From Aspidiotus rigidus (Eukaryota > Arthropoda > Insecta > Hemiptera > Diaspididae), in assembly GCA_035079385.1 (NCBI GenBank), contig JAVHKY010000095.1, positions 1-64,000 on the forward strand: a stretch of 64,000 nucleotides of DNA, written 5' to 3'. A model generated the notes under the pieces. The model saw only the letters and a list, made by a program, of their open reading frames with translations. It ran no database searches and had not been told where the DNA came from. Position 1 is the stretch's first letter; each line of letters opens with the position of its first letter. Positions 1-11,983 of the stretch are shown piece after piece. A program made the position numbers and the translations under genes.

Positions 1-804
1 TTACGAATTTCATATCGGTTCAGCTGAAGAACTTCACCACCGATCACAATTTCCAAATTTCGAAATTATTGCCCTCTAAGAAACAGAAAAAAATTTCCTG
101 CCCTAAAAATGGTACCCAATACGCCTACAATCACCGAAATTCAACGCAGATTAGGAATTTCATATCGGTTCAGCTGAAAAACTTCACTACCGATCACAAT
201 ATGCAACATTCGAAATTATTAGCCTCCCTGTATGTGAAAACTGAATTTTCAACAGAAAAAAATTTCCGGCGACTAAAAACGGTACCCAATAGGCCTACCA
301 TAACCTAACTTCAACGCCGATTAGGAATTTCATATCGGTTCAGCTGAAAAACTTGACCACTGATCACAATTCCCAAAATTCGAAATTATTGCCCTCTGTG
401 AAACGGTAAAAAATTTCGGCGACTAAAAATGATACCAAATAGGCCTACCATAACCGAAATTCAACGCAGATTACGAATTTCATATTGGTTCAGAGGAAAA
501 ACTTCATCACCGATCACAATTACCAATATTCGCAATTATTGCCCTCCCTGTGAAAACTAAATTTATATCAAAAACAAATTTCCGGCAACACAAAATTGTA
601 CCCAATAGGCCTGTCCTAACCCAAATTCAACGCAGTTTACGAAATTCAAATCTGTTCGACTGAAAAACTTCACCACCCATCACAATATCCAAAATTCAAA
701 ATTATTGCTCTCTAGGAAAACTGAATTTTCAACAGAAAAATATTTACGGCGACTAAAAATGATACCTAAAAGGCTTATCCTGACCGAAATTCAACGCAGA
801 TATC
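1..804 (+). repeat. Satellite family A block 1
   Basis: This tract holds about five tandem monomers of family A, recognised by successive occurrences of TCAACGC near 141, 311, 461, 627 and 791, giving unit lengths of 150-170 bp. Each monomer reads roughly: TCAACGCAGATTA, TTTCATATCGGTTCAG, a GATCACAAT core, AATTATTGCCCTC, a GTGAAAACTGAATTT segment, and GGCGACTAAAAATGGTACC before CCATAACC. Short open frames here recur only because the monomer recurs. The block continues off the left edge of the window. Confidence 0.93.
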
Positions 805-2149
805 GGCTGAATTTCAATTGAATTTAAGTGGATGATGATAATAACAGAAATTGTAGAATGATATCTCTCTATACATATAACAAGGGACCCATTCTGCTGA
901 TCACTTAATACTGAATTTCGATTGAATTTAAATGGATAATGATAACAACAAAAATTGGAGAATGGTATCTTTCTACATGGAGCACAAAGCTCTCATTCTG
1001 CTGATCGTATCAGGCTGAATTTCAATTGAATTTAAATGGATGATGATAACAACAGAAATTGTAGAATGATATCTCTCTATACACATAACAAGGGACCCAT
1101 TCTGCTGATCACCTCATACTGAATTTCAATTGAATTTAAATGGATGATGATAACAACAAAAATTGGAGAATGGTATCTGCATTTATCACAAAGCTCTCAT
1201 TCTGCTGATCGTATCAGGCTGAATTTCAATTGAATTCAAATGGATGATGATAACAACAGAAATTGTAGAATGATATCTCTCTATACATATAACAAGGGAC
1301 CCATTCTGCTGATCACTTAATACTGAATTTCAATTGAATTTAAATGGATAATGATAACAACAAAAATTGGAGAATGGTATCTTTCTACATGGAGCACAAA
1401 GCTCTCATTCTGCTGATCGTATCAGGCTGAATTTCAATTGAATTTAAATGGATGATGATAACAACAGAAATTGGAGAATGATATCTCTCTATACATATAA
1501 CAAGGGACTCATTCCGCTGATCACTTCATACTGAATTTCAATTGAATTTATATAGATGATGATAACAACAAAAATTGGAGAATGGTATCTTTCTACATGT
1601 ATCACAAAGCTCTCATTCTGCTGATCGTATCAGGCTGACTTTCAATTGAATTTAAATGGATGATGACAGAAATTGGAGAATGATATCTCTCTATACATAT
1701 AACAGGGGACCCAATGTGCTGATCACTTCTTACTGAATTTCAATTGAATTTAAATGAATGATGATAACCACAGAAATTGGAGAATGGTATCCTTCTACAC
1801 ATATTATAAGGCTCCCATTCTGCTGATCGTATCAGGCTGAATTTCAATTGAATTTAAATGGATGATGATAACAACAGAAATTGGAGAATGATATCTGTCT
1901 ATACATATAACAAGGGACCCATTCTGCTGATCACCTCATACTGAATTTCAATTGAATTTAGATGGATGATGATAACAACAAAAATTGGAGAATTGTATCT
2001 TTCTACAAAGATCACAAAGCTCTCATTCTGCTGATCGTATCAGGCTGAATTTCAATTGAATTTAAATGGATGATGATAACAACAGCTCTTGGAGAATACT
2101 ATCTTTCTACACATGTAATAAAGTTTCTTTCTGCTTATCGTTTCAGGCC
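805..2149 (+). repeat. Satellite family B block 1
   Basis: About thirteen tandem monomers of family B, spaced 100-104 bp (TGGATGATG starts near 1037, 1141, 1241, 1345 and 1449). Two subtypes alternate. One reads GAATGATATCTCTCTATAC with AACAAGGGACCCATTCTG. The other reads GAATGGTATCTTTCTACAT with CACAAAGCTCTCATTCTG. The functional repeat is therefore a dimer of about 208 bp. Both subtypes share GAATTTCAATTGAATTTAAA. The block begins at the A-to-B hybrid CAGATATCGGCTGAATTTC. Confidence 0.93.
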
Positions 2150-3388
2150 GAGAAAATATTGCCTTTTGTGAACACAGAAATTTCAACAAAAAAAAATCTC
2201 TGGTGCCTAAAAATGGTACACAATAGTCATACCCTAACCGAAATTTAACGCAGATTACAAATTTCATATCGAATCAGCTGAATAACTTATCCTCCGATCA
2301 CGAAATCCGAAATTTGAAGTTATTGCACTTGTGGAAACTTGATTTTCAACAGAAAAATATCTCTGACGACTAAAAATGGTACCGAGTAGACCTCATCTAA
2401 GAGAAATTTAACGCAGATTACAAATCTCTTATCGGTTCAGCTGTAAAACTCGATAAACGGTCACAATTTCCAAGATTCCAAGTTATTGCCCTATGTGAAA
2501 ACGAATTTTCAACGGAAAAAACTCTCTGGCTACTCAAAAGGTATACTTACCTTATATGATTCCGTAGTGGCCTGTAATCAACAGTCCTCATTGACTATGT
2601 ATTAAAGAGTCAAGTAGAGTACAATAGTTTTCGACACCACCAATCACAGTTTTAAAAATTCGAAATTATTGCCCTCTTTTAAAGGGAAAAAAATTTCCGG
2701 CGACTAAAAATGGTACGAAATAGGCCTACCATAACAAAAATTAAAAGCAGATTACGAATTTCATATCGGTTCAGCCGAAGAACCTCACCACCGATCACAA
2801 TTTCCAAAATTCGATATTATTGCCCTCGCTGGAAAACTGAATTTACATCAACCCGGTGACTAAAAATGGTGCCCAATAGACCTACCATAACAAAAATTCA
2901 AAGCAGATTACGAATTTCATATCGGTTCAGCTGAAGAACGTTACCACCGACCACAATTTCCAAATTTCGAAATTATTGCCCTGAAACAGACAAAAATTTC
3001 CTGCCCCTAAAAATGGTACCCAATACGCCTACAATCACCGAAATTCAACGCAGATTAGGAATTTCATATCGGTTCAGAGGAAAAACTTCATCACCGATCA
3101 CAATTACCAATATTCGCAATTATTGCCCTCGCTGTGAAAACTAAATTTATATCAAAAACAAATTTCCGGCAACACAAAATTGTACCCAATAGGCCTGTCC
3201 TAACCCAAATTCAACGCAGTTTACGAAATTCAAATCTGTTCGACTGAAAAACTTCACCACCCATCACAATATCCAAAATTCAAAATTATTGCTCTCTAGG
3301 AAAACTGAATTTTCAACAGAAAAATATTTACGGCGACTAAAAATGATACCTAAAAGGCTTATCCTGACCGAAATTCAACGCAGATATC
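2150..3388 (+). repeat. Satellite family A block 2
   Basis: About 7-8 family A monomers. The first is the B-to-A hybrid found at nearly every such boundary (TCTGGTGCCTAAAAATGG then CACAATAGTCATACCC). A more divergent spacer follows near 2530-2650 (TTACCTTATATGATTCCG, then GTCAAGTAGAGTACAATAG), also present in every full-length A block. Confidence 0.9.
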
Positions 3389-3704
3389 GGCTGAATTTCA
3401 ATTGAATTTAAGTGGATGATGATAATAACAGAAATTGTAGAATGATATCTCTCTATACATATAACAAGGGACCCATTCTGCTGATCACTTAATACTGAAT
3501 TTCGATTGAATTTAAATGGATAATGATAACAACAAAAATTGGAGAATGGTATCTTTCTACATGGAGCACAAAGCTCTCATTCTGCTGATCGTATCAGGCT
3601 GAATTTCAATTGAATTTAAATGGATGATGATAACAACAGCTCTTGGAGAATACTATCTTTCTACTCATGTAATAAAGCTCTCTTTCTGCTTATAGTTTCA
3701 GGCT
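3389..3704 (+). repeat. Satellite family B block 2 (short)
   Basis: Only three family B monomers, against thirteen in the neighbouring B blocks. This suggests unequal exchange or internal deletion. Its first monomers match the start of block 805-2149 and its last is the usual B-to-A transition monomer. Confidence 0.9.
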
Positions 3705-5276
3705 GAGAAAATATTGCCTTTTGTTAACACAGAAATTTCAACAAAAAAAAATCTCTGGTGCCTAAAAATGGTACACAATAGTCATACCCTAACCGAAATT
3801 TAACGCAGATTACAAATTTCATATCGAATCAGCTGAAAAACTTATCCTCCGATCACGAAATCCGAAATTTGAAGTTATTGCCCTTGTGGAAACTTGATTT
3901 TCAACAGAAAAATATCTCCGACGACTAAAAATGGTACCGAGTGTACCTCATCTAAGAGAAATTTAACGCAGATTACAAATCTCTTATCGGTTCAGCTGTA
4001 AAACTCGATAAACGGTCACAATTTCCAAGATTCCAAGTTATTGCCCTACGTGATAACGAAATTTCAACGGAAAAAACTCTCTGGCTACTCAAAAGGTATA
4101 CTTACCTTATATGATTCCTTAGTGGCCTGTAACCAACAGTCCTCATCGACTATGTATTAAAGAGTCAAGTAGAGTACAATAGTTTTCGACACCACCAATC
4201 ACAGTTTTAAAAATTCGAAATTATTGCCCTCTTTTAAAGAGAAAAAAATTTCCGGCGACTAAAAGTGGTACGAAATAGGCCTACCATAACAAAAATCAAA
4301 AGCAGATTACTAATTTCATATCGGTTCAGCCGAAGAACCTCACCACCGATCACAATTCCCAAAATTCGAAATTATTGCCCTCGCTGTGAAAACTGAATTT
4401 ACATCAAAAACAAATTTCCGGCGACTAACAATGGTGCCCAATAGACCTACCATAACAAAAATTCAAAGCAGATTACGAATTTCATATCGGTTCAGCTGAA
4501 GAACTTCACCACCGATCACAATTTCCAAATTTCGAAATTATTGCCCTCTAAGAAACAGAAAAAAATTTCCTGCCCTAAAAATGGTACCCAATACGCCTAC
4601 AATCACCGAAATTCAACGCAGATTAGGAATTTCATATCGGTTCAGCTGAAAAACTTCACTACCGATCACAATATGCAACATTCGAAATTATTAGCCTCCC
4701 TGTATGTGAAAACTGAATTTTCAACAGAAAAAAATTTCCGGCGACTAAAAACGGTACCCAATAGGCCTACCATAACCTAACTTCAACGCCGATTAGGAAT
4801 TTCATATCGGTTCAGCTGAAAAACTTGACCACTGATCACAATTCCCAAAATTCGAAATTATTGCCCTCTGTGAAACGGTAAAAAATTTCGGCGACTAAAA
4901 ATGATACCAAATAGGCCTACCATAACCGAAATTCAACGCAGATTACGAATTTCATATTGGTTCAGAGGAAAAACTTCATCACCGATCACAATTACCAATA
5001 TTCGCAATTATTGCCCTCCCTGTGAAAACTAAATTTATATCAAAAACAAATTTCCGGCAACACAAAATTGTACCCAATAGGCCTGTCCTAACCCAAATTC
5101 AACGCAGTTTACGAAATTCAAATCTGTTCGACTGAAAAACTTCACCACCCATCACAATATCCAAAATTCAAAATTATTGCTCTCTAGGAAAACTGAATTT
5201 TCAACAGAAAAATATTTACGGCGACTAAAAATGATACCTAAAAGGCTTATCCTGACCGAAATTCAACGCAGATATC
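3705..5276 (+). repeat. Satellite family A block 3
   Basis: About 9-10 family A monomers. The part from 4473 onward is a copy of the window start (offset 4472), so the composite repeat boundary falls inside this block. Confidence 0.9.
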
Positions 5277-6704
5277 GGCTGAATTTCAATTGAATTTAAG
5301 TGGATGATGATAATAACAGAAATTGTAGAATGATATCTCTCTATACATATAACAAGGGACCCATTCTGCTGATCACTTAATACTGAATTTCGATTGAATT
5401 TAAATGGATAATGATAACAACAAAAATTGGAGAATGGTATCTTTCTACATGGAGCACAAAGCTCTCATTCTGCTGATCGTATCAGGCTGAATTTCAATTG
5501 AATTTAAATGGATGATGATAACAACAGAAATTGTAGAATGATATCTCTCTATACACATAACAAGGGACCCATTCTGCTGATCACCTCATACTGAATTTCA
5601 ATTGAATTTAAATGGATGATGATAACAACAAAAATTGGAGAATGGTATCTGCATTTATCACAAAGCTCTCATTCTGCTGATCGTATCAGGCTGAATTTCA
5701 ATTGAATTCAAATGGATGATGATAACAACAGAAATTGTAGAATGATATCTCTCTATACATATAACAAGGGACCCATTCTGCTGATCACTTAATACTGAAT
5801 TTCAATTGAATTTAAATGGATAATGATAACAACAAAAATTGGAGAATGGTATCTTTCTACATGGAGCACAAAGCTCTCATTCTGCTGATCGTATCAGGCT
5901 GAATTTCAATTGAATTTAAATGGATGATGATAACAACAGAAATTGGAGAATGATATCTCTCTATACATATAACAAGGGACTCATTCCGCTGATCACTTCA
6001 TACTGAATTTCAATTGAATTTATATAGATGATGATAACAACAAAAATTGGAGAATGGTATCTTTCTACATGTATCACAAAGCTCTCATTCTGCTGATCGT
6101 ATCAGGCTGACTTTCAATTGAATTTAAATGGATGATGACAGAAATTGGAGAATGATATCTCTCTATACATATAACAGGGGACCCAATGTGCTGATCACTT
6201 CTTACTGAATTTCAATTGAATTTAAATGAATGATGATAACCACAGAAATTGGAGAATGGTATCCTTCTACACATATTATAAGGCTCCCATTCTGCTGATC
6301 GTATCAGGCTGAATTTCAATTGAATTTAAATGGATGATGATAACAACAGAAATTGGAGAATGATATCTGTCTATACATATAACAAGGGACCCATTCTGCT
6401 GATCACCTCATACTGAATTTCAATTGAATTTAGATGGATGATGATAACAACAAAAATTGGAGAATTGTATCTTTCTACAAAGATCACAAAGCTCTCATTC
6501 TGCTGATCGTATCAGGCTGAATTTCAATTGAATTTAAATGGATGATGATAACAACAGCTCTTGGAGAATACTATCTTTCTACACATGTAATAAAGTTTCT
6601 TTCTGCTTATCGTTTCAGGCCGAGAAAATATTGCCTTTTGTGAACACAGAAATTTCAACAAAAAAAAATCTCTGGTGCCTAAAAATGGTACACAATAGTC
6701 ATAA
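4473..6704 (+). repeat. Higher-order copy of 1-2232 (offset 4472 bp)
   Basis: The sequence from 4473 to the MITE insertion point repeats the first 2.2 kb of the window in the same orientation. The 79-codon open stretch at 69-308 recurs unchanged at 4541-4780, and private monomer variants recur in the same order. This is a recent duplication of a composite A+B unit rather than parallel expansion. Confidence 0.9.
5277..6620 (+). repeat. Satellite family B block 3
   Basis: Copy of the B block at 805-2149 at offset 4472. Rare variants are shared, such as the short GCATTTATCACAAAGC monomer (near 5650 and near 1178) and the GATGATGACAGAAATT deletion monomer (near 6130 and 1660). Confidence 0.92.
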
Positions 6705-8663
6705 CCACGGTACATTATAGAGGTATTGACACGAACGTATATTAGCCGTGTTTGTTACTGTCGCCTGAGTTGTGTCAGTTGATATAATCTACGCTAGGAG
6801 CGTTGCAAGGTATTACTAAGCATGAAAACTACATGAATACTAGGTAATGTAAATTCATCAATTTTTAAAAATTCGTAGAGGAATCAGGTATTAACCTAAA
6901 AATCTGAAACCGGGTACGAATAGACAACTCACCATACTCTACTTATTTAAAAAAAAATTATCTTCTTAGGTGAATTTCTTCACCTTTTACAACCCTTGAA
7001 AATTTCGTCAATATTAGGGTACCTCCGGTAAGGTTTCGACACAGGTGGGGTGTGGAAGGTATTCAAACGATCGCTGCGAGCGTAGCGGAATTCCGTATGA
7101 ATTAACACAATTCGTGCGACAGAAATTTTTCGTTGTGTCAATACCTCTATAATGTACCGTGGTCATAACCTAACCGAAATTTAACGCAGATTACAAATTT
7201 CATATCGAATCAGCTGAAAAACTTATCCTCTGGTCACGAAATCCGAAATTTGAAGTTATTGCACTTGTGGAAACTTGATTTTCAACAGAAAAATATCTCT
7301 GACGACTAAAAATGGTACCGAGTAGACCTCATCTAAGAGAAATTTAACGCAGATTACAAATCTCTTATCGGTTCAGCTGTAAAACTCGATAAACGGTCAC
7401 AATTTCCAAGATTCCAAGTTATTGCCCTATGTGAAAACAAATTTTCAACGGAAAAAACTCTCTGGCTACTCAAAAGGTAAACTTACCTTATATGATACCG
7501 TAGTGGCCTGTAACCAACAGTCCTCATTGACTATGTATTAAAGAGTCAAGTAGAGTACAATAGTTTTCGACACCACCAATCACAGTTTTAAAAATTCGAA
7601 ATTATTGCCCTCTTTTAATGAGAAAAAAATTTCCGGCGACTAAAAGTGGTACGAAATAGGCCTACCATAACAAAAATTAAAAGCAGATTACTAATTTCAT
7701 ATCGGTTCAGCCGAAGAACCTCACCACCGATCACAATTCCCAACATTCGAAATTATTGCCCTCGCTGTGAAAACTGAATTTACATCAAAAACAAATTTCC
7801 GGCGACTAAAAATGGTGCCCAATAGACCTACCATAACAAAAATTCAAAGCAGATTACGAATTTCATATCGGTTCAGCTGAAGAACTTCACCACCGATCAC
7901 AATTTCCAAATTTCGAAATTATTGCCCTCTAAGAAACAGAAAAAAATTTCCTGCCCCTAAAAATGGTACCCAATACGCCTACAATCACCGAAATTCAACG
8001 CAGATTAGGAATTTCATATCGGTTCAGCTGAAAAACTTCACTACCGATCACAATTTGCAACATTCGAAATTATTAGCCTCCCTGTACGTGAAAACTGAAT
8101 TTTCAACAGAAAAATATTTCCGGCGACTAAAAACGGTACCCAATAGGCCTACCATAACCTAACTTCAACGCCGATTAGGAATTTCATATCGGTTCAGCCG
8201 AAGAACCTCACCACCGATCACAATTCCCAAAATTCGAAATTATTGCCCTCTGTGAAACGGTAAAAAATTTCGGCGACTAAAAATGGTACCAAATAGGCCT
8301 ACCATAACCGAAATTCAACGCGGATTACGAATTTCATATTGGTTCAGAGGAAAAACTTCATCACCGATCACAATTACCAATATTCGCAATTATTGCCCTC
8401 GCTGTGAAAAGTAAATTTATATCAAAAACAAATTTCCAGCAACACAAAATTGTACCCAATAGGCCTGTCCTAACCCAAATTCAACGCAGTTTACGAATTT
8501 CATATCGGTTCGACTGAAAAACTTCACCCCCCATCACAATATCCAAAATTCAAAATTAGGCTATTGCTCTCTAGGAAAACTGAATTTTCAACAGAAAAAT
8601 ATTTACGGCGACTAAAAATGATACCTAAAAGGCTTATCCTGACCGAAATTCAACGCAGATATC
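6621..8663 (+). repeat. Satellite family A block 4, interrupted by a MITE
   Basis: About ten family A monomers once the 458-bp insertion at 6705-7162 is removed. The insertion lies in the B-to-A hybrid monomer, at the GTCATA element that is uninterrupted near 2230. Confidence 0.9.
6705..7162. mobile_element. MITE-like non-autonomous DNA transposon
   Basis: A 458-bp non-satellite insertion. Perfect terminal inverted repeats of about 28 bp start CCACGGTACATTATAGAGG and end with the reverse complement. The element is flanked by TCATAA on both sides (6699-6704 and 7163-7168). The same monomer elsewhere (for example 2229) has no insertion. The exact target-duplication length is ambiguous because the flanks permit 4-6 bp, so I do not assign a superfamily. 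There is no coding frame inside. It is the only copy in the window. Confidence 0.85.
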
Positions 8664-8805
8664 GGCTGAATTTCAATTGAATTCAAATGAATGATAATAT
8701 GGACAGAAATTGGAGAATGGTATCCCTCTATACATATAACAAGGGACCCATTCTGCTGATCACTTCATACTGAATTTCAATTGTATTTAAATGGATGATG
8801 ATAAC
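8664..8805 (+). repeat. Satellite family B remnant left of Polinton 1
   Basis: Just over one family B monomer, including a variant with AATGATAATATGGACAG, runs directly into the left end of Polinton 1. The interrupted monomer resumes at 24484. Confidence 0.9.
8800..8805 (+). other. Left target-site duplication GATAAC of Polinton 1
   Basis: GATAAC abuts the left terminus and recurs at 24484-24489 beside the right terminus. Uninterrupted family B monomers read GATGATGATAACAACA at this place (for example near 57584), so one copy is the original site. Confidence 0.9.
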
Positions 8806-9290
8806 AGTAGATATACAATGTATGTTCTGCGCCACTCGTGCGCCACCCCTATTTTTCTATGCGCCAGAGCCATTTTTTCACCCCTCAAAAAATCATCCAA
8901 TTTCCCTATTTTTCAAATCGTTAATTTAGTTATTTTTAAGGTAAATATCAATCATTTCACACCATTTTTTCTTACTCACTACTCCAAAAAATTTCAAACT
9001 TTTGTATCATTTTTGTATCATTTTCATCCATTTTACTCAAAATTCTAGGTGCTGTACTATTGACCCACTCATTCGACATGACGTTTTTCCTATACCCCAG
9101 GCTTATTTTTCACAATTGCACAACTATTAAAATTCAGTGGCGGAACAATTTTCAGAGAGTATGAATATTTACATACTTTTGTATCAATTTCATCTCTTTT
9201 TTACCCACTCATTTCCTTATTTACAACTCTTAATTTTTGCATCAATTTTGTATCTTTTTTCATAGAAATTCATACTCTCAAATTTCTTTT
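8806..9290. repeat. Left terminal inverted repeat of Polinton 1
   Basis: About 480 bp match the reverse complement of 24003-24483 with few differences. Shared landmarks are GCGCCACTCGTGCGCC near the tip, CATTCGACATGACG near 9070 and ACCCACTCATTTCC near 9200. Beyond 9290 both arms enter related but divergent minisatellite. Confidence 0.88.
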
Positions 9291-10014
9291 CTAAAAGAAA
9301 TTCTGTGCTTCAAAAATTTTCATACTTTTTGTATCAATTTGTATACAATTTGTATCTATTCTAAAAGAAATTAAGAGGATCAAAAATTTACATACTTTTT
9401 GTATCAATTTGTATGCAATTTGTATCAAATTATATCAATTTGTATACAATTTGTATCAATTCTGAAAGAAATTCTGAGGTTTTAAAATTTTCTTACTTTT
9501 TGTTTCAATTTGTATACAATTTGTATCAATTCTAAAAGAAATTCATAGGTTTAAAAATTTTCATTCAATTTGTATCAATCCTAAAAGAAATTCATAGGTT
9601 TCAAAATTTTCATACTTTTTGTATCAATTTCTATACAATTTGTATCAATTCTAAAAGAAATTAAGAGGGTTAAAAATTTTCATACATTTGTATACATTTT
9701 GTATCAATTTGTATCAATTCTAAAATAAATTCAAAAAATCGAAAATTTTCATACATTTGTAAATCAATTCTAAAATAAATTCAGAGGATCAAAATTTTTG
9801 TATCAATTTTATACAATTTCTATCAATTTTAATATAAAAAGAAATTCATGACTTTTAAAATTTTCATACTGTTTGTATCAATTTCTATCAATTTTAATAT
9901 AAAAAGAAATTCATAAATCACATCTTTTTATCCACAATTGCACGACACTCTTTTTCAGTGACACAGACTAAAGAGATTATTATTAAATAATTCATTAAAT
10001 TTTAATTTATACAC
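9291..10014 (+). repeat. Subterminal minisatellite, left arm of Polinton 1
   Basis: Degenerate tandem units of about 60-75 bp are built from TTCTAAAAGAAATTC, a variable GAGGT or CATAGG piece, AAAATTTTCATAC, and runs of TTTGTATCAATTTGTATAC. It is very A+T rich and has no coding frame. It ends about 9930; the rest is a short unique stretch before the inverted polymerase fragment. Confidence 0.85.
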
Positions 10015-10440
10015 TCAATCATTTATTTCATGAATGTTATAAAATGATGAAAAAAGTCTTATTATTTCATTTTCTATAATTCCATTTTTATTAATATTTT
10101 TCAAATGGTTAATAAAATTATTTCTTTCTACATTAACTTTATAATGCCCCCAAGGTAATGTATCAGTTTCTCCATTAAGTAAACATCTTTTATCATCAAA
10201 TGAACTTAATCCTCTCTTGTTCTGTTCTATAGTATGAATTTCATGTTTATTATTTCTTATCATCTTCTGTTTAATAGTCTTAGTTATTTTACTTTCTAAA
10301 CATATCTTATAGTCATTATGAGTTATATGATTTTTAATAATATTTTTCTTCACACCTTTGGCTTTCTTCATTTTATCATCATTTGATGCAAAAATTTTAT
10401 TAGAATATAATTTAGAAGCTAGTCCTATAAATTCCTCCAA
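10015..10440 (-). pseudogene. Inverted 3' fragment of the Polinton 1 DNA polymerase
   Basis: The minus-strand frame has no ATG start and aligns over about 130 residues with the C-terminal end of the polymerase encoded at about 22580-22972. Both contain EEFIGLASKLYSNK, then KAKGVKKNIIKN, then ETDTLPWGHYK, with roughly 85-90% identity by eye. The fragment's C-terminus runs longer than that of the main copy. It lies inside the subterminal minisatellite, which resumes at 10441, so it arose by an internal inverted duplication or by gene conversion with another copy. It holds none of the polymerase catalytic motifs. Confidence 0.85.
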
Positions 10441-10920
10441 AAATTTTCAAACATTTGTATACAATTTAATAGGAATTCAAAGGAGTTGAAAATTTTCTCA
10501 CTTTTATATCAATTTTCGATGGGAATCCAGAGGGATTGATACTTTTGTATGAAATTTATATAAATTCTAAAAGAAAAATAGGGTGTCAAAAATTTTCATA
10601 CATTTTGTATCAATTTGTATACAATTTGTTTCAATACTAAAAGAAATTCAAAGGATTAGAAATTTGTATCAATTCTAAAAGAAATTCAGAGGATCAAAAA
10701 TTTTCGTGCACTTTCTATCAATTTGTATCAATTCTAAAAGAAATTTAGAGATACAAAAATTTTCATACATTTTGTATCAATTTGTGTACAATTTGCATCA
10801 ATTCTAAAAAAAAAAAAATTTAGAGGATCAAAAGTTTTCACACATGTTGTACCAATTTGTATACAATTTGTTTCAATTCTAAAAGAAATTCGGAGTCCAT
10901 ATTTTTGTATCAATTTTTCA
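10441..10920 (+). repeat. Minisatellite inward of the polymerase fragment
   Basis: The same unit type as 9291-9930 (AAAGAAATTC, AAAATTTTCATAC, GTATCAATTTGTATAC) resumes after the inverted polymerase fragment and decays gradually to about 11100. Confidence 0.8.
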
Positions 10921-11983
10921 TGTTTTTAATTAGAATCCACATTAATTTCTCTTCGTTTTAACTAGAATTCATACAAGTCAGAAATTTTCTTACTTTTGTG
11001 TCCAACTTGTATCAATTTTCATATTTTTATGAGAATTCAGAAAATCCCTTAAATCAGAGAACGTTTCCATATTTTGTATCAATGCTTTATCTATTTTCAT
11101 AGAATTTCAGAGGAGCCAAAAATTAAAACATGATCGGAATTTTCGTGCATGATAGAACCTGTCACCCCAAAGAAATCTCAAATAATTATATGAGGTTCCT
11201 CAGAAAATATTAAGAATTATCAAGAACGCGTGCAAAATTTCCGCGCACATTATATAATTATAAACACGCTCACTTTTTGATCATGATGCTTGAGATTGGT
11301 GTGAAGAACCCTACAATTACTCTCAATACCTTAAGGGCTACCACCATATACCCTAGGGGACGATGATTATCTACCCTGCGATGATTATCTACCCTGCGTT
11401 TTCTCTCAACACATTTTCCTCTATTTTTACCCTCTAATGTTAAGGTATAAAAAGGATAGAAAAATTTGAACTTCTTAAAGTCTCAACAAACTTCATAAAC
11501 CTCAATCAAGCTAAGGATCGGACCCTGAAAAAAAAGATACACGATCATTTTTCCCCATTTTCGTCACCAAAATATTTGAAACTTTTATAATATTTAAAAA
11601 CATGACCCACCCATGTTCCAGGAGGTACTATCGTACACCCTGCGTGTTCAAAAAACACAGGTTAAAATATAGTCAAAATTGATCCTTTTTTTCTGAAAAA
11701 ATTGATGCTCATTACTTTCACCTTTGGAAACGCGGGAGGATTTTTCACCCACATTCTCCTCAATTGAAATTGTGGGTACTAGAAGTCGCCACGTTACTTT
11801 CTCTCCAGACACAGCATACCATTTATGATGCGGATTCCGCAGTTCTGTTGATGTTTCTCGAGTAAAATTTATCAATGAAATCGGTGTAAAAATTAAAACG
11901 TGATCGGAAATTCCGTGCACGATAAAGCATACAATTTAATTACAATAACTACGGCTAATACTACTAAATATAATTTATGACAT
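10921..11983. other. Non-coding stretch downstream of the nuclease-ATPase gene
   Basis: No supported gene. Visible structure: a segment of about 40 bp containing AAAAATTAAAACRTGATCGG occurs at about 11118-11160 and again at 11886-11925 in the same orientation. An 18-bp unit CGATGATTATCTACCCTG is duplicated at about 11360-11396. A TATAAAAAGG lies at about 11452. A 90-codon minus-strand frame (11648-11920) starts with GTG and resembles nothing I know, so it is not called. Base composition shifts here from the AT-rich element background to a more balanced mix. Confidence 0.6.

Noticed and set aside
69..308. A 79-codon open frame repeated at 4541-4780, and many similar short frames across the satellite arrays
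   Set aside because: They follow the monomer period, change frame between copies, have no codon bias and are duplicated only because the satellite is duplicated.
8791..9048. An 85-codon frame across the left Polinton 1 terminus, mirrored at 24241-24528
   Set aside because: It crosses the element boundary and lies in the TIR on both sides; openness of an inverted repeat is not independent evidence.
11648..11920. A 90-codon minus-strand frame downstream of the nuclease gene
   Set aside because: It starts with GTG, has no recognisable domain and partly covers the duplicated 40-bp segment.
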